From: Fibrella arboris
GTDB lineage: Bacteria; Bacteroidota; Bacteroidia; Cytophagales; Spirosomataceae
Length of the DNA stretch: 64,000 bases
Assembly (NCBI RefSeq): GCF_041321095.1
Contig: NZ_JBGGWE010000002.1
Coordinates: forward strand, 496,001 to 560,000
Reading direction: 5' to 3'
Shown: positions 54,001-63,873 of the stretch, piece after piece
Layout: the number at the start of each line of letters is the position of its first letter
Position numbering within the stretch: the first letter of the stretch is position 1
The notes under the pieces: model-generated
Told to the model about the DNA's origin: nothing
The model's database searches: none
Seen by the model: the letters and a program-made list of their open reading frames with translations, nothing else
Translations under genes and position numbers: made by a program

Positions 54001-55485
54001 CTAGGCTTGCGATTTCTTTGTCCAGTAGTAGACAGGTACGCCAAGCCCGGCGATAACAAGCCCCATACCGGTATTGAACCGTGTCTGCGGGTCGATGAGA
54101 AGAATCAGGCAGATACCGATACCGGCGATGATATACAGGGCTGGTACAAACGGATACCCAAAAGCCCGATAGGGGCGCTCTGTGTTGGGCTCTTTGGTGC
54201 GTAGCCGAAACAGCCCGCCAATAGTCACTATATAAAACACCAGCGACGCGAACGTACAGTAATCGAGCAGGTCGCCATATTTACCAGACAGGCAAAGTAA
54301 TGACGCCCAGATGCACTGTAGCCAAAGGGCCGCTCCGGGCACCGAATTTTTATTGAGTTTGCTTGCCGCTTTCAGGAACAACCCATCACCAGCCATTGCA
54401 TAGTACAAACGGGCTCCCGCTAGAATCAGGCCATTGTTACAGCCAAAGGTTGACACCATGATCAGCACGGCCATGATACCAACGGCCACATCACCGAATA
54501 CCATGGATGCCGCCGCTGTGCCTATCCGGTCAAACTCAGCGAACTGCATTCCCCGCCCAACTACGGTTGTGGCATCGGGCATGCCTTTAAGTGGCAACAC
54601 GGCCAGATAAGCGATATTGGCCAGCGCGTAGATGGTCGTGACCAGCAACGTACCGAAGAATAGGCTCAACGGAATATTCCGGCGTGGATTCTTGATCTCA
54701 CCCGCAATAAACGTCACATTGTTCCAGGCGTCAGCGGAGAACAGCGACCCGATCATGGAAACGCCGAAAGCGAGGAGCAGCGCCGTGCCTACCAGCGGGG
54801 TGATACTTACCGCGTTTGTTACAGGATCAACGACCGTTTTTGTGGCCGTCCACACCTGCTGAAAGTTAGCGGTCAGTGACCCATTCGCTACGCCGAAACC
54901 AATACCCAGTACGATGAGGCCAAACAAGGCGATCAGTTTGGCCGAAGTAAACACGTTCTGAATCAGTTTACCACTCTGTACACCCTGACTATTCAGCCAG
55001 GTCAACAGGACAATACTGCCAATGGCATAGAGCTTACCGATCGAGAAGGTGATCGGCCCGAGCGAAAACAGGGTGTTTTCAGGATTGAGCACGGGAAAAA
55101 ACACGGCCGAAAACTTTGTGAAAGCCACAGCTACGGCAGCGATCGTTCCCGTCTGAATAACCGTAAAGACTGTCCAGCCGTAGACAAAGCCCAGCAGTGG
55201 GTTGTAGGCACGCTGGATATACACGTACTGGCCACCAGCTCGTGGCATCATACCCGCCAATTCACCGTAGCTAAGCGCTGCCGCCACCGTTAAGACGCCC
55301 GTCAGCACCCAGAGCAGCATTAGCCAGCCAGGCGAGCCCAGGTTGCGGGCCATCGAAGCCGACACAATAAAGATCCCCGAGCCTATCATGGAACCCGACA
55401 CAATCAGTGTGGAATCGAGCAGGCCGAGCGAGCGATTAAAATGATCAGAAGACGTTGAGGAGTCAGACGTAGTTGATGAAGTCAT
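54001..55485 (-). CDS. APC-family amino-acid permease
   Basis: A 494-residue inner-membrane transporter of the amino acid-polyamine-organocation superfamily with about 12 membrane segments. The first has the substrate-binding motif STLIVSGSMIGSGIFIVSAS; later GELAGMMPRAGGQYVYIQRA and the loop FSADAWNNVTFIAGEIKNPRRNIP are classic APC signatures (LAT/yeaN-like branch). ATG 55485 (MTSSTTS) is preferred over an upstream start. The substrate is probably an amino acid; which one is not visible. Confidence 0.92.
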   Translation of the reverse strand: MTSSTTSDSSTSSDHFNRSLGLLDSTLIVSGSMIGSGIFIVSASMARNLGSPGWLMLLWVLTGVLTVAAALSYGELAGMMPRAGGQYVYIQRAYNPLLGFVYGWTVFTVIQTGTIAAVAVAFTKFSAVFFPVLNPENTLFSLGPITFSIGKLYAIGSIVLLTWLNSQGVQSGKLIQNVFTSAKLIALFGLIVLGIGFGVANGSLTANFQQVWTATKTVVDPVTNAVSITPLVGTALLLAFGVSMIGSLFSADAWNNVTFIAGEIKNPRRNIPLSLFFGTLLVTTIYALANIAYLAVLPLKGMPDATTVVGRGMQFAEFDRIGTAAASMVFGDVAVGIMAVLIMVSTFGCNNGLILAGARLYYAMAGDGLFLKAASKLNKNSVPGAALWLQCIWASLLCLSGKYGDLLDYCTFASLVFYIVTIGGLFRLRTKEPNTERPYRAFGYPFVPALYIIAGIGICLILLIDPQTRFNTGMGLVIAGLGVPVYYWTKKSQA

Positions 55486-55729
55486 AAAGAACCTTACTGA
55501 TGATACAGGGTAGAATCGTTTTCTCTGAAGCAAGAACGACCAAACAATATAGATATCAAAACAGAATGGCCTTACTATCTTTTTCTACAGCCATAGCCCT
55601 ACCCTGCTGAACGTACCCGGCGGCTTGCGTCTCCTACTGATCAAAGCTGCCTTCAAGCATCCATTCGGCCTGCAAGCACCCTGCAAACCGGTGCAGAAAC
55701 AAATTCGTCAGCTTATCACTTTTTAAACT

Positions 55730-56335
55730 ATGCGTTATGCCCTATCTCTGCTCTTCTGCCTGCTCAATGCGGTGATGCTTCAGGCACAAAATCTCCAGGA
55801 AACCCATCATTATGCGATTGAGATTGCGGGGGCCCGCATTGGCACCATGACGGCTACCCGTCAGCAACTGACGGCTAATGAAATAGTGTACACACAAATC
55901 AGCGACGTCCAGGTCAATTTTCTGATCTATAAATTAATCATCTATTATAAAGTGGTCAGTCGGCTAAAGAACGGTCAGTTGATGTTGGCCACGGTGGAAG
56001 CGCACACAAACAAGGGCAACTATAGTTCACGCACAGAATGGGTGGGGACTCACTACGAGATCATGGCAAACCAGTACAAGTATGAGCATAAAGCCTTAGA
56101 AAATCGAAAGATTGATTTTACCATTTCTATGATGTACTTTAGCGAACCTGCTGGACGTCAGCGCATATACGCTGAGTATTTTGGTGATTATTTTACAATA
56201 ATACCTACTCCCCGTCCCAGCTATCAGGCGAAGTTGGCCGACCGTGAAGATGAATACATTTACGAGAAAGGCCGGTTGGTCCGGGTCATTAAAAAGAATA
56301 CACTGAAGAATTTTAATATTCGGCTGCTGGATTAA
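55730..56335 (+). CDS. Exported DUF6134-like protein
   Basis: A 201-residue exported protein (signal ends MLQAQ). The body is beta-rich: HYAIEIAGARIGTMTATRQQ, VVSRLKNGQLMLATVEAHTN, TISMMYFSEPAGRQRIYAEYFG and REDEYIYEKGRLVRVI. It resembles the DUF6134 family of Bacteroidota, of unknown function. Its DNA is richer in A+T than its neighbours. The lytic transglycosylase gene follows 109 bp later. Confidence 0.7.
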   Translation: MRYALSLLFCLLNAVMLQAQNLQETHHYAIEIAGARIGTMTATRQQLTANEIVYTQISDVQVNFLIYKLIIYYKVVSRLKNGQLMLATVEAHTNKGNYSSRTEWVGTHYEIMANQYKYEHKALENRKIDFTISMMYFSEPAGRQRIYAEYFGDYFTIIPTPRPSYQAKLADREDEYIYEKGRLVRVIKKNTLKNFNIRLLD

Positions 56336-56444
56336 GCCGGGACAGGGTAGCGACGAGAGGATGTGGAAACCAGCGAATATGGCTCCTGCGATAAACAGGG
56401 GCATCGATTGGCAACCCAAATAGCCGCTGGGCTTTTACCCATAT

Positions 56445-57686
56445 ATGAAAATACTGTTACTAGCCTCCACCGTCAGTATTACGCTGCTTGGCAGCACCTG
56501 TTCAGTCGCCCAATCACGCGCTCAGGCCATTGCCCCACCTCCAGAAAGCGTACAATTTTGTGGCGAACAGCTACCCAGCTACATCCCTACCGTTGCGCAA
56601 CGCTGGCAAAAAACGGTTGCCCGCCGGGCCCGCTATACCGACGAACTTCTGGAAATTCAGCGTAAAGCAGCCGTCCTTTTCCCGATCATTGAGCCTATTC
56701 TCGAGAAAAACGCGGTCCCTAAAGACCTCAAATACCTTGCTTTGGTCGAGAGCGAGCTGAAGAACAGGAGTATATCCAGGAAAGGAGCTGCCGGTCTCTG
56801 GCAATTGATGCCACAGACAGCCCGTAAATTAGGCTTAACCGTTCGGCGACGTCACGATGACCGGTATGATGTGCGGAGGTCTACGCAGGCGGCCTGTCGG
56901 TATTTGTGGGAGCTGTACCGGCAAACCGGCTCCTGGATGCTCGCCGCCTCAGCCTATAACGCCGGCCCAACCTACATATCGCAGCTTAGCAAAGAGTTTT
57001 CTGCTGACCACCCGCTGATGTTGCCCTTCGCTAAAGCAGAGACACAGCTATACGTCTACCAGGCGCTGGCTTATAAAGAGTTATTGACCCGCCCGGCCTA
57101 CTACAGCGACTTGTTAAGCACCAAGTCGGTGCTGGCGCTTAGTCGCCGAACCGATGTTGTCTCGACGACCGAACGCCAGGACATTCTAGCCGTTATTGAG
57201 ACGCCGCATCCCGAAGTAGAGAGTGAGAACGTTGCCGAAATGGCCGTTTCGTCGCTGGCTGATGCCGCCGTAGTGGTTGCCGGAGAGGGAACACCAACCA
57301 CTGTCCGCCTGACCGATGTGAGGCCCGTTGCGCTCACTGAAGCAAAAGTGGCCCCCGCTTCCCGCCACTGGCCATCGGTGCAGACGCGCAGTTTGACCAA
57401 TAACGCGCTTTCAGAGGGTCAGCTGTTTGTTTTTGAAGTAACCAGCCCCCAGACCTTTGATGAAGTCACACTTGGCGTTGGCGATATGGTCTACGCGCAC
57501 GTAGAGATCATCGACCAGTCATCACGTCGGGTATATCTACGGGCCGACCGCGTCATGTCGTCGCAAACCCGCGAAACCCGCCCCTTAAAATTGGTCGCTG
57601 TGGAGAAAAGCCATCAGCCCGGTGTTCCCATGCCCGTACGCGACGTACTGGCTTCCGGGTGGCAGTTAGCCTGGGAAAAACTCTGA
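56445..57686 (+). CDS. Lytic transglycosylase (SLT / MltD-like)
   Basis: A 413-residue exported protein (signal ends CSVAQ). The SLT domain (about 85-200) has the catalytic Glu in ALVESELKNRSISRKGAAGLWQ, then LMPQTARKLGL and MLAASAYNAGP. It cuts the glycan strand of peptidoglycan, leaving 1,6-anhydro ends. The remaining 200 residues lack clear LysM repeats, unlike typical MltD; the final 90 (LFVFEVTSPQTFDEVTLGVG) look like a small beta domain. A terminator follows. Confidence 0.9.
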   Translation: MKILLLASTVSITLLGSTCSVAQSRAQAIAPPPESVQFCGEQLPSYIPTVAQRWQKTVARRARYTDELLEIQRKAAVLFPIIEPILEKNAVPKDLKYLALVESELKNRSISRKGAAGLWQLMPQTARKLGLTVRRRHDDRYDVRRSTQAACRYLWELYRQTGSWMLAASAYNAGPTYISQLSKEFSADHPLMLPFAKAETQLYVYQALAYKELLTRPAYYSDLLSTKSVLALSRRTDVVSTTERQDILAVIETPHPEVESENVAEMAVSSLADAAVVVAGEGTPTTVRLTDVRPVALTEAKVAPASRHWPSVQTRSLTNNALSEGQLFVFEVTSPQTFDEVTLGVGDMVYAHVEIIDQSSRRVYLRADRVMSSQTRETRPLKLVAVEKSHQPGVPMPVRDVLASGWQLAWEKL

Positions 57687-57701
57687 TAACTCCCGTTCCT
57701 G

Positions 57702-57730
57702 AAAAGCCTGCGGAGACGTAGGCTTTTTTT
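57702..57730 (+). terminator. Intrinsic terminator after the transglycosylase gene
   Basis: AAAAGCCT (57702-57709) and AGGCTTTT (57720-57727) pair around a 10-nt loop and a T-run follows. Confidence 0.85.
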
Positions 57731-57820
57731 GTGAGCTGTCGGTCACCAGGCTGGTTATTTTCTGTGCCTCGAACTGTGCGTGAGCAATTTTGATTAATCA
57801 AGTAACCGTCTATCAACTGC

Positions 57821-58348
57821 ATGATTTCCCGCCCAACTCCCGACGAATACCTGCCATTCGCCGGTACCTACGTCAACATGATTCCAATGGGTCAAGACCC
57901 GCTCGAGCAATTGAAAGGCCAGGCGGCGATCCTGAAAGCTACACTGGCCAATTTGAACGACGAGCAGGCCTTATTCAGGTATGCCCCCGGTAAATGGAGC
58001 ATCAAAGAATCGCTGGTGCATGTGATCGATACCGAACGGATCTTTGCTTACCGAGCACTTCGGATCGGGCGCGGCGACACAACACCGCTTCCCGGCTTTG
58101 AGCAGGATGACTACGTACCGGCATCGGGTGCCGACGCGCGCACGCTGGCCAGTATCTGGCAGGAATATGACACGGTTAGGGCAGCTACGCTCTCCCTTTT
58201 TGCTTCATTTACCCCCGGCGATTATGAGCGTAAGGGCATGGCAAGTGGCGGAGCATTAAGCCTACGGGCATTGGCTCATATCATACCCGGTCATGAAGCC
58301 CATCATATTCGGCTTTTCCGCGAGCGATACGTACCTGGATTAGGGTAG
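57821..58348 (+). CDS. DinB family protein
   Basis: A 175-residue DinB/YfiT-like protein. The three His ligands expected of the fold are seen in KESLVHVIDTERIFAYR (about 68) and in HIIPGHEAHHIRLFRERY (about 150-158). WSIKESLVHV is the usual second-helix motif of the family. It is a different branch from the DinB protein at 15720. The reaction is unknown; relatives transfer thiols or act on metal-bound substrates. Confidence 0.85.
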   Translation: MISRPTPDEYLPFAGTYVNMIPMGQDPLEQLKGQAAILKATLANLNDEQALFRYAPGKWSIKESLVHVIDTERIFAYRALRIGRGDTTPLPGFEQDDYVPASGADARTLASIWQEYDTVRAATLSLFASFTPGDYERKGMASGGALSLRALAHIIPGHEAHHIRLFRERYVPGLG

Positions 58349-58381
58349 GCCTCTGTGCCTGTGCGTGGTTCATTGCAAAAC

Positions 58382-58648
58382 CTATGGCAGAGCAGTCCAG
58401 TGGCCGCTGGGGGTACGTTCATAGCGAGTGTTTGTCTCGAAACGCTCGAATTTGCGCAGAAACGGATCAAGCGCCAGTATATGCTCAAATGTGGTCACGC
58501 GCGCAGTGGCTGGCGACAAGCCAGCACTTCCCAAAAACTGTAACTCGTCGAGGTGATTGACCAGGATGGTAACAATGGCTGCGTAGCCATCCAGCACGTC
58601 CAGAGTGGTAACGACCGTTTGTTGCTTGTTGATTTGGGCTACGCGCAT
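58382..58648 (-). CDS. Small hypothetical protein
   Basis: An 88-residue frame (ATG 58648, MRVAQINKQQ) with a mixed helix-strand pattern: TTLDVLDGYAAIVTILVNHL and ARVTTFEHILALDPFLRKFE. It has no signal peptide or known motif. Codon use looks coding-like. It is convergent with the DinB gene. An alternative start at 58699 would add 17 residues. Confidence 0.5.
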   Translation of the reverse strand: MRVAQINKQQTVVTTLDVLDGYAAIVTILVNHLDELQFLGSAGLSPATARVTTFEHILALDPFLRKFERFETNTRYERTPSGHWTALP

Positions 58649-58985
58649 GGTTTCACTGATAGTTGAGCGTTGAAGGCGGACACACGAAAGTCGCGCCATT
58701 CCAACTATAAATAAATCATTTTCAGTGTAGAAGCCTCACTCATTTTAGCGAAAGGCAAACCGAACAGCGGGCTGACACCCCGACGCACCTGCTGCTAAGG
58801 CAAGCTGTTGTCGCTTTCGGTTGATTTTGCCCGGCGCACATCCAGTTCGTGTGTTGTAATGAAGCGCTGATCTGCGTGGCTCTATCGTTGAATTCGCTAT
58901 CTCCCGCCAAAACAGCCTGCGGATAAACGCCTTTGCCTCTAGCTGAGTGGCGGGGCAAATCAGAGAACGGGCGTAACTTGGCCAA
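58649..58985. other. Intergenic region before the GT2-deacetylase set
   Basis: About 337 bp. A minus-strand frame of 81 codons here has no family or signal and looks like chance. The last 150 bp should contain the promoter of the glycosyltransferase gene, but no clear -7 box was found. Confidence 0.4.
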
Positions 58986-60110
58986 ATGATTTGGCTTCTC
59001 TGGCTCCTGATTGCTGCCTATGCCTTCCTGACGATCGTGCTATTGCGCGCCTGGAGTGGCCTTCCTGACGTATCTACTTTCCAGCCATTGCTCGTAACCC
59101 CCACCATAACGGTTGTTATTCCGGTGCGGAACGAATCGGCAGGCCTTCCGCTGCTCTTGGCCGACCTGGACGCGCAGACGTACAGGCATTTCACCGTTAT
59201 TGTTGCCGACGATGCTTCTACTGATGACTCAGCCGCGCTGGCCCGCGCCCATGCCGTTGTGGCCACGTACCCGCTCAGCGTATTCACCCTGGCAGACGAT
59301 GCGACGGTAGCTTCGCCCAAAAAACGGGCCATTCAGCAGAGTATTTCACGGGCATCAGGCGAACTGATCGTGACTACCGATGGCGATTGCCGGGTGGGCC
59401 CACACTGGCTTGAATCATTTGCCCGCTTTTATACTGAAACCAACGCGAAACTCATCAGCGGGCCGGTCACGTTTACAACCGATTCCTCCATTTTTGGCTC
59501 TTTACAAACAGTTGAGTTTGCGTCGCTGATCGGTGCGGGGGCCGCCACGCTGGCTCTTGGCCGCCCAACCATGTGCAACGGCGCCAATCTTTGTTATCAG
59601 CGGTCGGCCTTTTTCGATGTAGATGGGTTTGCGGGGGTCGATCACGTAGCGTCGGGGGATGATGAATTACTCATGCATAAAATAGCTGGCCGTTTTCCAG
59701 AGAGCGTCCGTTTCCTGAAAAGTCGCGAGGCAATTGTTGAAACAGCCGCTCATCGATCACTGGGTACGTTCTATCACCAGCGCAAGCGCTGGGCAGGCAA
59801 ATGGCGCGCCTATTCATCCCTGTTTCCAACGCTACTGGCGGTCTTTATTTTTCTGAGTAACCTGACGCCCGTCATCGCGGTGGGTCTGTGCGTGGCAGGC
59901 CGTCTGCCTGTTGCCGCTACAGGTACGATGGTTGCACTGAAATTGGTACCCGAGTTTGTTTATTTGCAACATGTTCTGCGTTTTCTTCGTAAACAAAGTG
60001 CTATCGCCTGGATTCCGTTGACGCAGTTGATTTACCCCTTCTATGTTCTTTTCTTTGGCCTTGCTGCTCAGCGACCGGGCATTACCTGGAAAGGTCGACA
60101 GCTACCATAA
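58986..60110 (+). CDS. Membrane GT2 glycosyltransferase
   Basis: A 374-residue inner-membrane glycosyltransferase of family GT2. An N-terminal membrane segment (IWLLWLLIAAYAFLTIVLL) precedes the GT-A domain: ITVVIPVRNES, VADDAST, the DxD-like TTDGDC (about 122), acid GDDELL (about 225) and QRKRW (about 263). Two or three membrane helices end the protein. It transfers a sugar from a nucleotide donor to a lipid or growing glycan. It opens a three-gene set with a deacetylase and a second GT2. Confidence 0.9.
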   Translation: MIWLLWLLIAAYAFLTIVLLRAWSGLPDVSTFQPLLVTPTITVVIPVRNESAGLPLLLADLDAQTYRHFTVIVADDASTDDSAALARAHAVVATYPLSVFTLADDATVASPKKRAIQQSISRASGELIVTTDGDCRVGPHWLESFARFYTETNAKLISGPVTFTTDSSIFGSLQTVEFASLIGAGAATLALGRPTMCNGANLCYQRSAFFDVDGFAGVDHVASGDDELLMHKIAGRFPESVRFLKSREAIVETAAHRSLGTFYHQRKRWAGKWRAYSSLFPTLLAVFIFLSNLTPVIAVGLCVAGRLPVAATGTMVALKLVPEFVYLQHVLRFLRKQSAIAWIPLTQLIYPFYVLFFGLAAQRPGITWKGRQLP

Positions 60111-60155
60111 AAGCGGTTTTCCTGTAGCAACCGATTTCCAATTGCCACCATCGCC

Positions 60156-60812
60156 ATGTCGTTTTTCCTGCACAAATCGAATTTTCTATTTCGGACGGTC
60201 TATCCCGACTTTTTATGGCGGCTTGGCGCGAAACAGGAAAAATATACCCACGGACCAACTATCTACCTGACGTTCGATGATGGTCCGATACCCGGCGTGA
60301 CGGAATTTGTGCTTGATCAACTAGACCGCTACGAAGCACAAGCCACCTTTTTCTGCATCGGCGACAACGTAAGCAAACACCGGGATATGTTCTACAAAGT
60401 GATTGAAGCGGGACATGCCATCGGCAACCATACGTTCAATCATTTGAATGGCTGGAAAACGCACGACGACGTTTATTGGGCCAATATCAGGAAGTGCCAA
60501 CGCCAGATGAGTGTGGCCACCAACCTGTTTCGTCCCCCCTACGGCCGAATCAAGAAAAGTCAGGCGGCGGGTCTGGAAGCAGAGTTCTCGGTGGTGATGT
60601 GGGATGTACTGACCGGCGATTTCGATCAGTCGCTTTCTCCGGAAACAGTCTTGCAGAAGAGTATCAAGTACACCAAGCCGGGGTCTATTGTCGTGTTTCA
60701 TGATAGCCTGAAAGCCTGGCGGAATCTGGAATACGCGTTACCTCGTTACCTGGCCCATTTTTCGGCGTTGGGCTATCAGTTCAGGGCCGTCCCGCAACCG
60801 GTTTATGCCTGA
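60156..60812 (+). CDS. Polysaccharide deacetylase (NodB-like, CE4)
   Basis: A 218-residue NodB-homology protein that removes N- or O-acetyl groups from sugar polymers. Conserved motifs are TFDDGP (motif 1), IGNHTFNH (motif 2, metal His pair), RPPYGR (motif 3), DVLTGDFD (motif 4) and IVVFHDS (motif 5). A short N-terminal hydrophobic stretch may anchor it. Its last 8 bp overlap the next GT2 gene, so translation is coupled. Confidence 0.93.
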   Translation: MSFFLHKSNFLFRTVYPDFLWRLGAKQEKYTHGPTIYLTFDDGPIPGVTEFVLDQLDRYEAQATFFCIGDNVSKHRDMFYKVIEAGHAIGNHTFNHLNGWKTHDDVYWANIRKCQRQMSVATNLFRPPYGRIKKSQAAGLEAEFSVVMWDVLTGDFDQSLSPETVLQKSIKYTKPGSIVVFHDSLKAWRNLEYALPRYLAHFSALGYQFRAVPQPVYA

Positions 60813-61800
60813 CCTGCCCTACGTATCGATATTGGTCGCAGCTCGCAACGAAGAAACCACCATCGAAGCCTGCCTCAATAGCCTGATGGCGGTCAGCTAC
60901 CCCATTGACCGATTCGAAATTCTGATTGGCAATGATGCGTCAACCGATCGGACGGCCAGCCTTGTAGACGCATTTATGGCTGATAAACCTCACATCAAAC
61001 TAATCGATGTGGCTGGGAGCACGTCGATACTCAACGGAAAAGCCAATGTGCTGGCTCAATTAGCGAGCCGGGCACAAGGCGAATTTCTGTTCATGACCGA
61101 TGCTGATGTGCGCGTGCCGATAACCTGGTTATCCGGGATGCTCAGCCACTTTACGCCAACTACTGGCATAGTGACCGGCACTACGCTCGTCGACGGAACC
61201 AGCCTCTGGGCCCGGCTTCAAGCGGTGGAATGGCTGCTCGCCTTTGGGCTGATTCACCTGGGGACGCGCCTGAACCTACCGCTAACCGGGTCTGGCAACA
61301 ACATGGCCGTTCGGCGAACAGCCTATGAAGCCGTTGGCGGTTTTGACGGCATCCCATTCTCAGTGGTCGAAGATTATACGTTATTTCAGGCTATTGTCCG
61401 GCAAGGCTATGGCTACGCTCATGGCCTCAACGTGGCTGTGCTGGCCCACACCCTACCCGCGCCCACGCTGGCAACGTACCTACAGCAACGAAAGCGCTGG
61501 ATGCGGGGCGCGTTTGACTTACCCGCCACCCTGTTGGGCGGTGTTCTTTTCCAGTATCTGCTGGTACCCTTTTTACTGCTCGTTGCCTTGTTTGCGCCGA
61601 CAACTGCCTTGGCGATCTATTTAGTCAAGTGGATGATTCAGAGCACGGTGTTCACCTGGGCCCTGCAACGTACCCGGCAAATGCACCGCTGGCCCGATAC
61701 CATTCTCTACGAGCCGTATCAACTCGTACTGGGTACGTTAGCCATGCTGTATTACCTGTTGCCGATTCCAATTCGCTGGAAAGGACGTACCTACACCTGA
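60805..61800 (+). CDS. Membrane GT2 glycosyltransferase, second of the set
   Basis: A 331-residue GT2 enzyme: VSILVAARNEETTIEACLNS, IGNDASTDRT, DxD-like MTDADVRV, the acceptor acid VVEDYTLF (about 190) and QQRKRWMRG (about 229). Three membrane helices follow (LLGGVLFQYLLVPFLLLVAL and on). It differs from the first GT2 by lacking an N-terminal membrane segment. It overlaps the deacetylase gene by 8 bp. Together the three may build a deacetylated surface glycan. Confidence 0.9.
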   Translation: MPDLPYVSILVAARNEETTIEACLNSLMAVSYPIDRFEILIGNDASTDRTASLVDAFMADKPHIKLIDVAGSTSILNGKANVLAQLASRAQGEFLFMTDADVRVPITWLSGMLSHFTPTTGIVTGTTLVDGTSLWARLQAVEWLLAFGLIHLGTRLNLPLTGSGNNMAVRRTAYEAVGGFDGIPFSVVEDYTLFQAIVRQGYGYAHGLNVAVLAHTLPAPTLATYLQQRKRWMRGAFDLPATLLGGVLFQYLLVPFLLLVALFAPTTALAIYLVKWMIQSTVFTWALQRTRQMHRWPDTILYEPYQLVLGTLAMLYYLLPIPIRWKGRTYT

Positions 61801-61897
61801 AGGGCAGGTCGGCTGGTCAACTGGTTCGTATGGATTCGCGGCGGCAATGCAGCAGAAATCCTGTCAGAAAACGCCGTTTTGGCCGTTTCTTTGCGGT

Positions 61898-62716
61898 ATG
61901 TTAACCTTCATTGACACCCACGCCCATATCTACGACGAGAAGTACGAAGCCGATAGCCTCGTTGATGGGCAGCCCGTTGGCACACGCGACGACATGCTAC
62001 AGCGGGCTTTTTCAAACGGTATCTCCGAAATCTGGATGCCCAATTGCGCGACAGAAACCATTGATGGCATGATGGCGCTGAGCGAGCACTATCCTGATCG
62101 CTGCCGCCCCATGATGGGGCTCCACCCGACCTATGTATGCGAAACAGTAGAAACAGAACTGGCCACCGTTGAACGCTACTTCAGCCAGCAGTCGTTTATA
62201 GCCATCGGCGAGATTGGCCTAGATTTCTATTGGGACATGACCTTTGTGCCGCAACAGTTTATGGCTTTTGAGCGGCAACTGCGCTGGGCGTCGGAACAAA
62301 ACCTGTTCGTGGCGCTTCATACCCGCTCCGGGCATGATCGAAATGCCATGATGGAGGCTGCCGATCTGATCGAGAAACTGGCATTGCCAAACCTGAGAGG
62401 CATTTTTCATTGCTTCGTCGGCACACTCGACGAAGCACGACGGGCCATCGATCTGGGTTTCGTGTTAGGCATTGGCGGGGTGGCGACCTATAAAAACGGG
62501 GGTCTCGACCAGGTCATTCCACACATTGGCCTCGATCATCTGGTACTGGAAACCGATGCGCCCTACCTCGCCCCTGTTCCCTTCCGGGGTAAACGAAACG
62601 AGCCCGCCTACCTCAGGTACGTTGCCGGTCGCCTGGCAGAATTGACCGGCACGTCGGTTGACGAAGTGGCGGCAATCACCACCAGAAATGCCTTAACGAT
62701 GCGCAATGGCCGGTGA
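61898..62716 (+). CDS. TatD-family metal-dependent hydrolase
   Basis: A 272-residue TatD-like protein (amidohydrolase fold), a probable metal-dependent DNase of the cytoplasm. Metal ligands are seen in FIDTHAHIYD, AIGEIGLDFYW, VALHTRSG, GIFHCFVG and LETDAPYLAP. ATG 61898 (MLTFIDTHAH) is the family start; the open frame upstream adds 17 residues without family features. It ends 43 bp before the asparaginase start. Confidence 0.93.
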   Translation: MLTFIDTHAHIYDEKYEADSLVDGQPVGTRDDMLQRAFSNGISEIWMPNCATETIDGMMALSEHYPDRCRPMMGLHPTYVCETVETELATVERYFSQQSFIAIGEIGLDFYWDMTFVPQQFMAFERQLRWASEQNLFVALHTRSGHDRNAMMEAADLIEKLALPNLRGIFHCFVGTLDEARRAIDLGFVLGIGGVATYKNGGLDQVIPHIGLDHLVLETDAPYLAPVPFRGKRNEPAYLRYVAGRLAELTGTSVDEVAAITTRNALTMRNGR

Positions 62717-62759
62717 GCATGCCCTCCAGCGTACCCAACTCCATTGTCTCTTATTCACT

Positions 62760-63827
62760 ATGCTTCATCTAAACATAACGCCGAATCCGGCCGGTTCTAT
62801 TCTGGTCATTTACACGGGCGGTACGCTCGGTATGGTCTACGACCGGTCGGCCGATTCGGCAAAAACGGGGCAACTCAGGCCCTTCGATTTCAGTCAGGTT
62901 ATTGAAAAAGTACCCGAAATTGGTCGGCTCGATTTCGATGTATCGCTCATCACGCTGGAACCCATTCTCGATTCGTCGGACATGAAACCATCGGTTTGGG
63001 TCCGGCTCGCGCAGGCCATTGATACCTATTACGAACAGTTCGACAGTTTCGTCATTCTGCACGGGACCGACACCATGGCCTACACCGCTTCGGCATTGAG
63101 CTTCATGCTTACGAATCTGGGCAAGCCAGTCATACTTACAGGTGCCCAGCTGCCTATCGGCGTAGCCCGCACCGATGCACGTGAAAACCTGCTGACCGCC
63201 CTCGAAATTGCCGCCGACCGGCAGGATGGTCGACCGGCCGTTCCTGAAGTATGTATCTATTTCAACTCGCTGCTCCTTCGCGGGAATCGGGCTAAAAAAC
63301 GGGAAAGCGTTCATTTCAACGCCTTTCATTCTGAAAATTATCCGCATCTGGCTATGGCCGGCGTTCGTATTGAATACAACCGGCCGTTCATTGCCCGTCA
63401 GGATACGGCTCTTCCCTTCAGTATCAAAACTGCCATTTGCGATAACGTAACGATTCTGAAACTTTTTCCGGGTATTACACCAGCCGTGGTCAACGCGGTG
63501 CTGGCTATACCCGGGCTTCGGGGCGTGGTGCTCGAAACATTCGGCGCAGGCAACGTACCTACCGATGCCTGGCTGGGCGATGCGCTCAGAGCGGCTATCT
63601 CATCGGGCACCCTTATCCTGAACGTGTCGCAGTGCGAAGGGGGGCGCGTCACGCAGGGACACTATCAGACCAGTACCCGGTTGCAACAGATTGGTGTGGT
63701 AAGCGGAGTAGACATGACTACCGAAGCGGCTATCACTAAATTGATGGTACTGCTGGGACAGGAAACCAACCAGACAGTTCTGAAGCAACGGCTGGGGCAA
63801 TCGATGCGGGGTGAAATGAGCAATTAA
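62760..63827 (+). CDS. ansA: Type I L-asparaginase
   Basis: A 355-residue type I (cytoplasmic) asparaginase that hydrolyses L-asparagine to aspartate and ammonia. The first catalytic Thr is in VIYTGGTLGM (about 18), the second in ILHGTDTMAYTASALSF (about 103), with Lys-region GAQLPIG. The C-terminal half has LETFGAGNVP and NVSQCEGGRV. ATG 62760 is chosen because the first strand begins SILVIYTGG shortly after; the longer frame overlaps the TatD gene. No signal peptide, as expected for the type. Confidence 0.92.
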   Translation: MLHLNITPNPAGSILVIYTGGTLGMVYDRSADSAKTGQLRPFDFSQVIEKVPEIGRLDFDVSLITLEPILDSSDMKPSVWVRLAQAIDTYYEQFDSFVILHGTDTMAYTASALSFMLTNLGKPVILTGAQLPIGVARTDARENLLTALEIAADRQDGRPAVPEVCIYFNSLLLRGNRAKKRESVHFNAFHSENYPHLAMAGVRIEYNRPFIARQDTALPFSIKTAICDNVTILKLFPGITPAVVNAVLAIPGLRGVVLETFGAGNVPTDAWLGDALRAAISSGTLILNVSQCEGGRVTQGHYQTSTRLQQIGVVSGVDMTTEAAITKLMVLLGQETNQTVLKQRLGQSMRGEMSN

Positions 63828-63873
63828 ACGCGCGCCGACTTGTATATTTATACGTTCCAATTTTCCACTAACT

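Noticed and set aside
58740..58985. An 81-codon minus-strand frame
   Set aside because: Unstructured composition, no family, and it covers the probable promoter of the GT2 gene.
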